From positions 1 to 35,964 of the forward strand of contig JAMPFN010000019.1 of the NCBI GenBank assembly GCA_023664445.1: a stretch of DNA of 35,964 nucleotides, given 5' to 3'. Positions 1-8,251 of this stretch are shown piece by piece (positions within the stretch are counted from its first letter, which is position 1; every line of letters begins with the position of its first letter). The notes under the pieces are model-generated. The model did not search any database. It had not been told where the DNA came from and was given only the letters and a program-made list of their open reading frames with translations. The translations under genes were made by a program, and so were the position numbers. Source of the stretch: Clostridium sp. (lineage in GTDB: Bacteria; Bacillota; Clostridia; Oscillospirales; Ruminococcaceae).

Positions 1-29
1 ATTTTGAGGCACTTTATCTCCCTTTGGCA

Positions 30-54
30 GGGGGTTTGGGGGACAGCGTCCCCC
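30..54. repeat. G/C-rich hairpin at left window edge
   Basis: GGGGGAC (38-44) and GTCCCCC (48-54) form a perfect 7-bp stem with an AGC loop, preceded by a G-rich run. No T-tract follows directly, so it is not a clear terminator. The surrounding sequence has the look of the dispersed, hairpin-rich repeats common between genes in ruminococci and may belong with the hairpin cluster at the right edge of the window. The family assignment is from memory and unproven. Confidence 0.4.
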
Positions 55-91
55 ATATGTGTGATTTTTTTCATTTTATCGCACGTTTTAC

Positions 92-120
92 TGGCGTTTT
101 TATAAAAAATCTGTTATAAT
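92..120 (+). promoter_or_regulatory. Possible polA promoter
   Basis: A perfect -10 hexamer TATAAT lies at 115-120, 46 bases before the polA start codon. The hexamer 17 bases upstream (TGGCGT, 92-97) matches the -35 consensus poorly, so only the -10 is convincing. GGAG lies 6-9 bases before the polA ATG. Confidence 0.35.
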
Positions 121-166
121 AGAAGTAATATCATAAAAAAACTAAAAAAGCAGAACGGAGAAAGAT

Positions 167-2713
167 ATGAAATTACTTGCTATTGACGGGAACAGCATTA
201 TAAACCGAGCGTATTACGGTATCAGGCAGCTTACCAACAAAAACGGGGTTCATACGAACGCGGTATTCGGTTTTATGAACATATACTTTAAAAATGTTGA
301 AGAGGTAAAGCCCGATTGCGTTGCCGTCGCCTTCGACCTTAAATCGCCTACTTTCAGACACAAGGCCGCGGATTTTTACAAGGCTAACAGAAAAGGTATG
401 CCCGAGGAGCTTGCGCAGCAGCTTCCGCTCGTGAAAGAGATTCTGACGTACATGGGCGTAAAAATAATCGAATGCGAGGGATATGAGGCGGACGATATTT
501 TAGGTACGCTTTCAAAAGCCTGCGCGGACAGTGGAAACAAGTGCTTTGTCCTGACTGGAGATCGTGACAGCTTGCAGCTCGTAAACGATAAGGTCACGGT
601 TCGCCTTGCGACAACGAAAGAAACCGTGATCTATACTCCCGAAAAATTTATGGAGGATTACGGCTTTGAACCTATACACCTCATAGATCTAAAGGCGCTT
701 ATGGGCGACAGCTCGGATAATATTCCGGGGGTCGCGGGGGTCGGTCAGAAAACTGCCGGCAAGCTTATTTCGGAATGGAAAACGATAGAGAATCTCTATG
801 AAAATATCGACAAAGCCGAGCTTACAAAAAGCGTCTATAACAAGCTTATAAACGGAAAAGCTTCTGCGGAACAGAGCAAGTGGCTCGCGACGATATGTCT
901 TGAAGCTCCGATAGACACGGATATTGAAAAATATATCCCGTCGGAGCGTGACGACCGAAAGCTGAGCGAATTGCTGACCGAGCTTGAAATGCTGAAGCTT
1001 CTCAAAAAAATGGAGCTTGAGCCGTCCGAGAAGAAAGTTTCCGAGAATACGGTAAGAGCGGAGGAGATATCCGTTGAGCATATTAAACTTGACGAAAGCA
1101 GGCTTTCGGAGCTTAAAAGCCGAGAAAGTCTTTACTGCGTTTACTTCGGCGGTATTTTGCGGATATGCGAGAAAAACGGGAATGAGAGCGCGGTATATAC
1201 AACGGAAAACAATGCGTATGCTGCGGAGCTTTTGTCGTGCGGTGCAAAAAAGTATATGTTTGCGGCAAAGCCTGCCTACAGACTGTGCTTTTCCGAAGGG
1301 AAGCCTCTCGAAAATATGGCGTTTGACGCGGAGATCGCGGCTTATCTGCTTGACCCGTCGACACCGGAATACAGTATCGAAAGGCTTTGTATGCGTTACG
1401 GTTCTCCTTATTATAAAAACGCGGAACAGGCAGCCGATATAGTAAGTCTTCCCGAGCTTTGCGCGGTACTGGAAAAGGAAATAGAAACGCAGGGAATGTC
1501 CGGGCTGATGTTTGAAACGGAACAACCGCTGACCGAAGTGCTGGCATCCATGGAGCGTTTCGGCGTGGGGATAAACAGAGACGGCGTTGAGGAGTTTGGC
1601 AAAGGGCTTGTGGACGAGATAGAAGGACTGGAATCGCAGATATATTTTATGTGCGGAAAAGAATTCAATATTGCATCTCCGAAGCAGCTGGGAGAGATAC
1701 TGGTGGAAATGGGAGTGCCTCTCAAAAAGAAAACCAAGAAAGGATTTTCAACAAGCGCGGAAATACTTGAAGAGCTTAGCGGCGAGTATCCTATTATAGA
1801 TCTCGTTCTGCGTTACCGCAAGCTTGCAAAGCTTAATTCGACCTATGTCGAGGGACTTCTTAAAACGGTTGGAGAGGACGGAAGAATACACACATCATTC
1901 CGTCAGACCGAAACAAGAACCGGAAGAATTTCCTCTACCGAACCCAATCTACAGAATATCCCCGTAAGGACGGAGCTCGGACGTGAGATGAGAAAGTTTT
2001 TCGTCGCGCAAAACGACAGGATCCTGCTCGACGCCGACTACAGTCAGATAGAACTAAGGATAGTTGCGCATGTCTGCGGAGATGAAGCGATGATAAACGG
2101 CTTTAAGGACGGCGCGGATATTCACAGGGCAACTGCGGCGCAGGTATTCGGACTTCCGCCCGAAATGGTAACGAGCGAGATGAGAAGCGCGGCAAAGGCG
2201 GTAAATTTCGGCATTATATACGGCATCGGAGCGTTTTCGCTTTCCAAGGATATCAACGTTTCGGTTTTTGAAGCGAAAAAGTATATAAAAGACTATCTGC
2301 ATAATTTCCCGAATGTGGAAAGGTTTATGAACGAAACCGTTGAAAACGCGAAAAATAACGGTTATGTTACAACAATGTTCGGAAGAAGAAGATATGTCCC
2401 CGAGCTTTCCGCATCAAACAAGAAGATGCAGGCGGCGGGAAAAAGAATAGCTATGAACACGCCTATACAGGGCAGCGCCGCAGACATAATAAAAATCGCG
2501 ATGGTGAATGTCTATAAGCGTCTGAAAGAGGAAGTCCCCGACGCAATGCTTATTTTGCAGGTACACGACGAGCTTATAGTTGAGTGCCGGCGCGGCGATG
2601 CGGACAGGGCGGCAAAAATACTTTCCGAGGAAATGACGAACGCATGCGTTCTTAAAGTGCCGCTGACAGCCGATGTGAACAGAGGTGAAAGCTGGTATGA
2701 GGCAAAGGGCTGA
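167..2713 (+). CDS. polA: DNA polymerase I
   Basis: Family A DNA polymerase, 848 aa, which fills gaps and removes RNA primers in Okazaki-fragment processing and excision repair. The N-terminal 5'-3' exonuclease (about 1-290) has YEADD (106-110), TGDRD (130-134), GDSSDNIPGV (180-189) and the helix-hairpin-helix GVGQKTAG. The C-terminal polymerase has motif A DADYSQIELR (622-631), motif B with R673, K677 and F681 (RSAAKAVNFG), and motif C VHDE (799-802). The central 3'-5' exonuclease region (about 310-500) lacks the DxE metal-binding motif: where E. coli has DTETDSLD this protein has a hydrophobic, acid-poor stretch. Proofreading is therefore probably absent, as in Bacillus and Thermus enzymes. 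It overlaps rimI by 17 bases, so the two are likely translationally coupled. Confidence 0.98.
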   Translation: MKLLAIDGNSIINRAYYGIRQLTNKNGVHTNAVFGFMNIYFKNVEEVKPDCVAVAFDLKSPTFRHKAADFYKANRKGMPEELAQQLPLVKEILTYMGVKIIECEGYEADDILGTLSKACADSGNKCFVLTGDRDSLQLVNDKVTVRLATTKETVIYTPEKFMEDYGFEPIHLIDLKALMGDSSDNIPGVAGVGQKTAGKLISEWKTIENLYENIDKAELTKSVYNKLINGKASAEQSKWLATICLEAPIDTDIEKYIPSERDDRKLSELLTELEMLKLLKKMELEPSEKKVSENTVRAEEISVEHIKLDESRLSELKSRESLYCVYFGGILRICEKNGNESAVYTTENNAYAAELLSCGAKKYMFAAKPAYRLCFSEGKPLENMAFDAEIAAYLLDPSTPEYSIERLCMRYGSPYYKNAEQAADIVSLPELCAVLEKEIETQGMSGLMFETEQPLTEVLASMERFGVGINRDGVEEFGKGLVDEIEGLESQIYFMCGKEFNIASPKQLGEILVEMGVPLKKKTKKGFSTSAEILEELSGEYPIIDLVLRYRKLAKLNSTYVEGLLKTVGEDGRIHTSFRQTETRTGRISSTEPNLQNIPVRTELGREMRKFFVAQNDRILLDADYSQIELRIVAHVCGDEAMINGFKDGADIHRATAAQVFGLPPEMVTSEMRSAAKAVNFGIIYGIGAFSLSKDINVSVFEAKKYIKDYLHNFPNVERFMNETVENAKNNGYVTTMFGRRRYVPELSASNKKMQAAGKRIAMNTPIQGSAADIIKIAMVNVYKRLKEEVPDAMLILQVHDELIVECRRGDADRAAKILSEEMTNACVLKVPLTADVNRGESWYEAKG

Positions 2714-3143
2714 TATTGTGAGAGCCGACGCTTCTCATATGGAGCGGATAGCCGAGATCGGAGAATGTTTTGCTGCGGAGGGCTGGACAAAAGAAACTTT
2801 CGGCAATTGGCTTGAAAGGGAAAATTCGATAATGCTTGCCGCAGTTTGCGGTAACGGCGCGGTCGGTTTTGTAAGCGGCTCTTATGTGATCGATGAAGCG
2901 GAGCTTTTTAATATAGCGGTGCTGTCGGAGTACCGCGGAAACGGTATTGCCGATAAGCTTATGAACCGCTTTGAGAACGAGCTTTCAGGGCTTGGGATAA
3001 AAAAGATATTTCTCGAGGTGAGAGAAAGCAATACGGCGGCTTTGTCGCTCTATAAAAAGCACGGCTTTGAACAGAGCGGTCTGCGTAAGAATTATTATAT
3101 CGATCCGAGAGAAAACGCGGTAATAATGAGTAAGGAAGTTTGA
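2697..3143 (+). CDS. rimI: Ribosomal protein bS18-alanine N-acetyltransferase RimI
   Basis: GNAT-family acetyltransferase, about 148 aa. The acetyl-CoA loop is visible as YRGNGIADKL, followed by the family C-terminal block FLEVRESNTAALSLYKKHGF with the catalytic-region tyrosine and asparagine. RimI acetylates the N-terminus of ribosomal protein S18 and related substrates. The start is uncertain: ATG 2697 has AGAGG 11 bases upstream, while GTG 2718 has AAAGGG 8 bases upstream and would start the protein at the usual RimI position; GTG 2685 is also in frame. The gene overlaps the polA end and stops two bases before the cysteine desulfurase start, so the three genes form one operon. Confidence 0.88.
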   Translation: MRQRADIVRADASHMERIAEIGECFAAEGWTKETFGNWLERENSIMLAAVCGNGAVGFVSGSYVIDEAELFNIAVLSEYRGNGIADKLMNRFENELSGLGIKKIFLEVRESNTAALSLYKKHGFEQSGLRKNYYIDPRENAVIMSKEV

Positions 3144-3145
3144 AA

Positions 3146-4309
3146 ATGGAAATATATCTTGACAACGCGGCAACGACAAAGCCGTGCGGCGAAGCGGTAA
3201 AGGCGGCTTGCGGCTGCATGACGGAAAATTACGGGAATCCCTCTTCTCTTCATTCAAAGGGACTCGATGCCGAGCTTGCGGTCAATGAAGCAAGAAAAAT
3301 AATCGCAAAGGAGATCGGCTGCGCTCCCGAACGCTTTTATTTTACATCGGGGGCGACGGAAAGCAACAATACTGCGCTTTTCGGGGCGGCTTCGGCATAC
3401 GGAAAATGCCGTCCGAAAATAGTGACTACCGCAGTCGAGCACGCGTCCGTACTGGCGGCGGCAGACGAGCTTGAAAAGCGCGGCTATGAGGTCGTGCGCG
3501 TTTCTCCGAATGAAAACGGAGATATCGCGCCCGAAAGTATTATATCGGCGGTCGATGAAAGGACGTGCCTTGTCAGCATGATGCTTGTGAATAATGAAAC
3601 GGGCTATATTCTTCCCGTAAAAGAAACGTTTTCCGAAATAAAAAGACGCTTTCCGAAGTGCGTCGCTCACTGCGACGCCGTACAGGGATTTATGAAAATT
3701 CCCTTTAAAGCGAACGAACTCTGCGCCGATACGATTTCCGTCAGCGCGCATAAGATACACGGCTGCAAGGGCGTTGGCGGACTTTATATAAAAAAAGGCG
3801 TTCGCTTGGGAAAACTGCTTTTCGGCGGCTCACAGGAAAAGAATATGCGTTCGGGAACTGAAAACGTTCCTATGATCGCGGCGTTCGGAGCGGCTGTGAA
3901 AACGCTCTGCGGCAGTACGGCTGAAAGATACTCCAATGCCGAAATGCTGAAAGCGCAGCTTTGCGAAATGCTTGAAAAATCGGACGGAACAGTCGTAAAT
4001 TCGGGCAAAAGCTGTTCTCCTTACATTATTAATGTGTCAATACCGGGAGTACGCTCGGAGATAATGCTTCATTACCTTGAAGCGAAAAAAATATATATAT
4101 CGAGCGGTTCGGCGTGTTCAAAGGGAGCGCAAAGCGGCGTGCTTTCGGAATTCGGTCTGAAACCCGAGCTTGCTGATTCGGCTTTGAGGATAAGTCTTTG
4201 TTCGGAAAATACCATTTCCGAGCTTGAAATACTTGCGGACGCTATACGGGAAGGCAGAGAAAAACTTATGCGTCCGGCATTTAACAGAAAAAATATGTCA
4301 AAACGGTAA
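3146..4309 (+). CDS. nifS: Cysteine desulfurase (NifS/IscS family), likely sulfur donor to ThiI
   Basis: PLP-dependent class V aminotransferase fold, 387 aa. It starts with the family signature YLDNAATTKP, carries the PLP lysine K203 in SAHKIHGCKG and the catalytic cysteine C324 in GSACSKG. It converts cysteine to alanine and passes a persulfide to an acceptor. ATG 3146 was chosen because AAGGAAG ends 7 bases upstream; an in-frame TTG at 3140 overlaps the rimI stop and is less likely. The next gene is thiI; in Bacillus subtilis a dedicated desulfurase (NifZ) pairs with ThiI to make 4-thiouridine in tRNA. No IscU or other Fe-S scaffold gene is nearby, which supports a tRNA-thiolation role here. 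Which acceptors it serves besides ThiI cannot be seen. Confidence 0.94.
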   Translation: MEIYLDNAATTKPCGEAVKAACGCMTENYGNPSSLHSKGLDAELAVNEARKIIAKEIGCAPERFYFTSGATESNNTALFGAASAYGKCRPKIVTTAVEHASVLAAADELEKRGYEVVRVSPNENGDIAPESIISAVDERTCLVSMMLVNNETGYILPVKETFSEIKRRFPKCVAHCDAVQGFMKIPFKANELCADTISVSAHKIHGCKGVGGLYIKKGVRLGKLLFGGSQEKNMRSGTENVPMIAAFGAAVKTLCGSTAERYSNAEMLKAQLCEMLEKSDGTVVNSGKSCSPYIINVSIPGVRSEIMLHYLEAKKIYISSGSACSKGAQSGVLSEFGLKPELADSALRISLCSENTISELEILADAIREGREKLMRPAFNRKNMSKR

Positions 4310-4329
4310 AAATTTTATTACATGATTTC

Positions 4330-4358
4330 TTGACAGTATGACTTGAATATGTTATGAT
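4330..4358 (+). promoter_or_regulatory. Strong sigma-A-type promoter for thiI
   Basis: Perfect -35 TTGACA (4330-4335), 17-base spacer, -10 TATGAT (4353-4358). Transcription would start near 4365, within the palindrome described next. This is the best-matching promoter in the window and likely drives thiI and the surface-module genes behind it. Confidence 0.8.
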
Positions 4359-4362
4359 ATTG

Positions 4363-4401
4363 TATAGGAAACGTCAAAAAACAATTTGACGTTTCAGTAT
4401 A
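4363..4401 (+). repeat. Palindrome copy 1 (AAACGTCAAA family) at thiI transcription start
   Basis: AAACGTCAAA (4369-4378) and TTTGACGTTT (4385-4394) are perfect inverted repeats around a 6-base centre, extended outward to TATAGG...CAGTATA with one bulge. It begins 4 bases after the -10 hexamer. Related palindromes lie at 26612, 32195 and 32274. It could be an operator for a dimeric repressor or a 5'-end mRNA hairpin. Confidence 0.7.
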
Positions 4402-4439
4402 TAGATTATCGGACAAGTTTTAAATAAGGTCGTGAAAAT

Positions 4440-5618
4440 ATGCGGGAAATAATCCTGATCAAGTATGGGGAAATGGCTCTTAAGGGACTTAATAAGCGTA
4501 CCTTTGAGGACGTTCTCGTTAAAAATATAAAAAGGCGCATAAAAACGCTCGGAAAGACGGAAATTGTAAGGGCGCAGTCTACCATACGTATCACGCCCGA
4601 AGATGAAAATTATGATATAGGAGAAGCGGTCGATAGACTGAAAAAGGTTTTCGGTATTGCGGCTCTTTGCCGTGCGGCTGCGTGTGAAAAGGATTTTGAG
4701 GATATAAAAAGGGTCGGCATCGAATATCTTGCGGATACGCTGAAAAATGCGTCTACTTTTAAAGTGACTGCCAAAAGATCCGATAAGAGATTCCCGATGA
4801 AGTCACCCGAGATATGTGCGGAGCTTGGCGAAACGCTGCTTTCCGAGTTTGAGCATCTTAAAGTTGATGTGAACGATCCCGACGTTACCGTAACGGTTGA
4901 GATACGCGATACAAACGCTTATGTTCACGGTGAAAATATAAAGGGGGCAGGCGGACTCCCCGTCGGCACGAGCGGACATGCAATGCTTTTGCTTTCGGGC
5001 GGTATCGACAGTCCCGTTGCAGGGTATATGCTGGCAAAAAGGGGAGTTCACATTTCGTCGATACATTATGTAAGTCCGCCTTATACGTCGGACAGAGCAA
5101 GGCTTAAAGTGGAAGAGCTTTGCGGAAAGCTTGTTGATTACTGCGGAAGCATGGCGTTTTTCTGCGTTCCGTTTACCGAGATACAGGAAGCGATAAGGGA
5201 TAACTGCCCCGAGGAATTTTTTACCGTTATAATGAGAAGGATCATGATGGAGATCGCTCAGAGAATATGTAAAAAAGAAAAGTGTCTGGCGCTTATAACG
5301 GGCGAAAGCGTGGGGCAGGTGGCAAGTCAGACCATGAACGCTATCGCGTGTACGGACGCAGTATGCGAAATGCCTGTGTTCAGACCTCTTATAGGCATGG
5401 ATAAAACAGAGATCGTCGAGATCGCGAGAAAAATAGATACATTCGATATATCCGTTCAGCCTTATGAGGACTGCTGTACCGTATTTACTCCACGTCACCC
5501 GAAGGTAAGACCGCTTCTTTCGGATATCGAAGCGGCGCAAAGCAGTTTTGATTTTTTACCGCTGATAGAAAAGGCTGTCGAAGAAACGGAACTAAAGATA
5601 TTTAATCTTGATATGTAA
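4440..5618 (+). CDS. thiI: tRNA 4-thiouridine synthase ThiI
   Basis: 392-aa tRNA sulfurtransferase that adenylates U8 of tRNA and inserts sulfur delivered by a cysteine desulfurase. An N-terminal NFLD/THUMP RNA-binding region (about 1-165) precedes the PP-loop ATPase motif SGGIDSP (186-192). The protein ends without the rhodanese domain found in E. coli ThiI, the normal Gram-positive form, so persulfide transfer must rely on cysteines in the catalytic domain. The gene sits downstream of a consensus promoter and palindrome and behind the nifS-type gene. AAGG lies about 10 bases before ATG 4440. Confidence 0.95.
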   Translation: MREIILIKYGEMALKGLNKRTFEDVLVKNIKRRIKTLGKTEIVRAQSTIRITPEDENYDIGEAVDRLKKVFGIAALCRAAACEKDFEDIKRVGIEYLADTLKNASTFKVTAKRSDKRFPMKSPEICAELGETLLSEFEHLKVDVNDPDVTVTVEIRDTNAYVHGENIKGAGGLPVGTSGHAMLLLSGGIDSPVAGYMLAKRGVHISSIHYVSPPYTSDRARLKVEELCGKLVDYCGSMAFFCVPFTEIQEAIRDNCPEEFFTVIMRRIMMEIAQRICKKEKCLALITGESVGQVASQTMNAIACTDAVCEMPVFRPLIGMDKTEIVEIARKIDTFDISVQPYEDCCTVFTPRHPKVRPLLSDIEAAQSSFDFLPLIEKAVEETELKIFNLDM

Positions 5619-5664
5619 GAGGCTCTTAGCAGGCTTCGAGAACAAAAAGATTGGTGAAAATAAT

Positions 5665-7257
5665 ATGAATTCAGATGAAAATTACGGCGCAGAGCAAATC
5701 GAAGTGACCCGTGAAGATCTTGAATATTTGGTTGCAGATGTTGTAAAAATGCTGCTGAGCAAGGGCGTTACCATAGCTACAGCCGAAAGCTGTACGGGAG
5801 GACTTTTATCCGAGCTTATAACATCTGTTCCGGGGGCTTCAAAGATCTTTGAGATAGGCGTCTGCACATATTCAAATAAAATAAAGCACGAATATCTGGG
5901 CGTGCCGAAGTCTATGCTTAAAAAGTATGGAGCTGTGAGCCGGCAGGTGGCGCTTGCAATGGCTGCCGGACTTCAGAAGCAGTCGGGAGCGGATATATGC
6001 ATTTCCATTACGGGTATCGCGGGTCCCGGAGGCGGAACGTTTGAAAAACCCGTGGGCACTGTGTTTGTCGGCATAAGCTGCGGTAAAAAGCGGATAGTCA
6101 AGCTTTTGCGCTTGTGGAAGCTTCTCGATACGAGCAGAGATAATATAAGACTTCATACGGCATACAGAGTATTTGAGTTTTTAGCGCAGATGCTTGCGGT
6201 GATGCCGGACAACCTGCCGCAGAAAAGAGATCTTTCAAGAGAAAAAAAAACCTATAAGGACGTTATAACGGGGCTTATCCCTTGGAAGGGCGACAGCTTT
6301 GCCGAGATCATAAGAAAGATCGTATTTATCGCGGCGGTGGTAGTGTTCAGCGTGTGTCTTTTTCTTATAGTTGATTACTATTGGGAAAACTATAAGAACA
6401 GACAGCTCGGAAATGAGATCGAAAAGATCTATGACGGAGCTAACAATGCGGTAACTTCGTCTTCGGCAGGAGAGTCGGGCGGACAGGCTTACAAGAAATG
6501 GGAGCTTAAAGAGGGAGCGAAAATGCTTCTTGAACGAAACAAGGACGTTGTCGGGTATATAAGAATACCGGAAACGGAACTCAGATATCCCGTTGTGCAG
6601 CGAAGAAGAGAGGACGGAAACGATTATTACCTCGATAAAAATATAGACGGCGAAAAAGCCAAGGCGGGAACTATTTTCCTTGACTGGAGAAACTATTTCG
6701 ACTATGTTGAAAACGGAGTCAAGGTCTTGGACAATTCACAGAATCTTATAATTTACGGTCATGATATGAAAGACGAGTCGATGTTCGGAAGTCTTCAGAG
6801 ATATGAGGATATCGACGGCTATTACAGCGAACACCCTATCATCGAATTGAGTTCAAATTACGAAACTTATCAATATAAAATATTCGCGTATTTCATAATC
6901 GACGCCGAGGACGATACCGATACAAAATTCGATTGCTGGAACTATCTGAATTTTGCCGGTGAAGAAGATTTTTATGAATATGTAAACAATGCGAAAAAAC
7001 GCGCGCTGACGCATAACGATGTCGATGTCGTATACGGAGATCAGCTTCTGACGCTTTCGACATGCAACAGTATTTTTGATACGGGAAGGCTTATCGTTAT
7101 GGCAAGGCTTTTGCGTGACGGCGAAGATCCGAAGGAAGGAACGGACAACGTAAGAAAAAATACAAATATTCTTTGGCCGTCGATTTATTATGAGTGGAAC
7201 GACAGAACATACGATCCGGAGGAAGAATTTGAAGGCTATCCTCTGACAAGCAACTGA
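5665..7257 (+). CDS. PncC (CinA C-terminal) - class B sortase fusion protein
   Basis: 530-aa two-domain membrane protein. Residues about 20-180 are a CinA C-terminal/PncC domain (NMN deamidase family): AESCTGG (40-46) with the catalytic-region serine, the CTYSNKIK block (67-74), and GIAGPGGGTFEKPVGTVFVGI in the 117-137 region. A basic stretch leads to one transmembrane helix (about 218-236). The rest is a class B sortase: His366 in YGHDMKD, Cys467 in TLSTCNS, Arg475 in GRLIVMARL. Predicted topology places PncC in the cytoplasm and sortase outside. No N-terminal MoCF domain of full CinA is present. ATG 5665 has GGTGA 7 bases upstream; an earlier in-frame TTG (5608) overlaps thiI and is less likely. 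The sortase half resembles the next gene, suggesting a duplication. Domain calls are sound; the joint function is unknown. Confidence 0.88.
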   Translation: MNSDENYGAEQIEVTREDLEYLVADVVKMLLSKGVTIATAESCTGGLLSELITSVPGASKIFEIGVCTYSNKIKHEYLGVPKSMLKKYGAVSRQVALAMAAGLQKQSGADICISITGIAGPGGGTFEKPVGTVFVGISCGKKRIVKLLRLWKLLDTSRDNIRLHTAYRVFEFLAQMLAVMPDNLPQKRDLSREKKTYKDVITGLIPWKGDSFAEIIRKIVFIAAVVVFSVCLFLIVDYYWENYKNRQLGNEIEKIYDGANNAVTSSSAGESGGQAYKKWELKEGAKMLLERNKDVVGYIRIPETELRYPVVQRRREDGNDYYLDKNIDGEKAKAGTIFLDWRNYFDYVENGVKVLDNSQNLIIYGHDMKDESMFGSLQRYEDIDGYYSEHPIIELSSNYETYQYKIFAYFIIDAEDDTDTKFDCWNYLNFAGEEDFYEYVNNAKKRALTHNDVDVVYGDQLLTLSTCNSIFDTGRLIVMARLLRDGEDPKEGTDNVRKNTNILWPSIYYEWNDRTYDPEEEFEGYPLTSN

Positions 7258-7278
7258 TAGAAAGGCGGATTGACTTAT

Positions 7279-8202
7279 ATGATAACAAAGAAAACTTTGA
7301 TTACGATAGGCTGTACGGCTGTTATGGCTGCGGTTTCGCTCGTATCGATAACGGCATGCAGCGGCAAGAATGAAAATAATAACTCGAGCAGCACCGCTTC
7401 CGATGTCCTCGAGCCTATGACGGAAGCTCCGACAGAGCCTCCTATGCCCGATCCGGCAAGCTATACGCCGGATAAGGGACTTACGGGAAGAGCAAAGGTG
7501 CTGCTGCGTGAAAACGAGGATGTCGTAGGCTACATAAAGATCAGCAACACCGTCGTAGATTATCCCGTTATACAGTATGACGGAGATAATCTGGAAGAAT
7601 ACGGAAACGATTATTATTTAAGCCGCGATATTTATGGGAATTATTTCTTTGACGGCTGTATTTTCATGGACTACAGAGATAATTTCGAGGCGGACGATAA
7701 AAAACAGTCGGAAAATATAGTCCTTTACGGACATAATCTGCTCAACGGCACAATGTTTACCGATCTTCATAAATACAGAAAGGACGAGTCTTTCTATAAA
7801 GAAAATCCGATAATAGAATTCAGTTCAAATTATGATGATTATAAGTATATTATTTTCGCGTACGCTCCTGTCAGCGGATATGCGGGAGATACCGCTTACG
7901 GTCCGGATTTCCAGTACTGGAACATGCAGGATTTAAGCGATGAAAACGAGTTTAACGAATATGTGGAAACCGTAAAGTACAGATCGATGATATCTCCGGA
8001 TATCGACGTACAGCCGGGGGACAAGCTTCTTACGCTTTCAACATGTCATCTCGATGAAGATGAATCGCGTCTGATAGTTGTGGCGAGAAGACTGCGCGAT
8101 CATGAAACTGTGGATAAAATAGATAAAGCACAAAGCACAGGCGATACGGAAGATAAAGATAAAGACGAGGAAGAAGAGGAACAGGAACAAAACGAAGAAT
8201 AA
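7279..8202 (+). CDS. srtB: Class B sortase anchored as a lipoprotein
   Basis: 307-aa sortase B-type transpeptidase that should cleave sorting signals of surface proteins and join them to peptidoglycan or another amine. The N-terminus is a lipoprotein signal peptide with lipobox ITAC, lipidated at Cys27, followed by a Ser/Thr/Pro/Glu-rich linker (30-65). Catalytic residues are His152 (YGHNLLN), Cys256 (TLSTCHL) and Arg264 (SRLIVVARR). The C-terminal 30 residues are almost all Asp, Glu, Lys and Gln. Lipid anchoring is uncommon; most sortases keep an N-terminal transmembrane helix. AAAGGCGG lies upstream of ATG 7279, 21 bases after the fusion gene. The catalytic domain closely parallels the preceding one. 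No sorting-signal substrate is encoded in the window. Confidence 0.9.
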   Translation: MITKKTLITIGCTAVMAAVSLVSITACSGKNENNNSSSTASDVLEPMTEAPTEPPMPDPASYTPDKGLTGRAKVLLRENEDVVGYIKISNTVVDYPVIQYDGDNLEEYGNDYYLSRDIYGNYFFDGCIFMDYRDNFEADDKKQSENIVLYGHNLLNGTMFTDLHKYRKDESFYKENPIIEFSSNYDDYKYIIFAYAPVSGYAGDTAYGPDFQYWNMQDLSDENEFNEYVETVKYRSMISPDIDVQPGDKLLTLSTCHLDEDESRLIVVARRLRDHETVDKIDKAQSTGDTEDKDKDEEEEEQEQNEE

Positions 8203-8251
8203 TATCGGCAATTGACATAATTGAAAATTGACGTAAAATCGGAGTGATAAT

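Noticed and set aside
689..1525. 278-aa open frame on the minus strand
   Set aside because: It lies wholly within polA in antisense; the composition (Arg, Phe-rich) is typical of a shadow frame.
4803..5540. 245-aa open frame on the minus strand
   Set aside because: Antisense to thiI, no domain, rich in Arg, His and Tyr as expected for a shadow.
8212..8239. TTGACA-16-TAAAAT promoter match before the SpoIID-like gene
   Set aside because: The start site would fall at about 8246, after the ribosome binding site GGAGTG and only six bases before the ATG, so the message would lack its own binding site.
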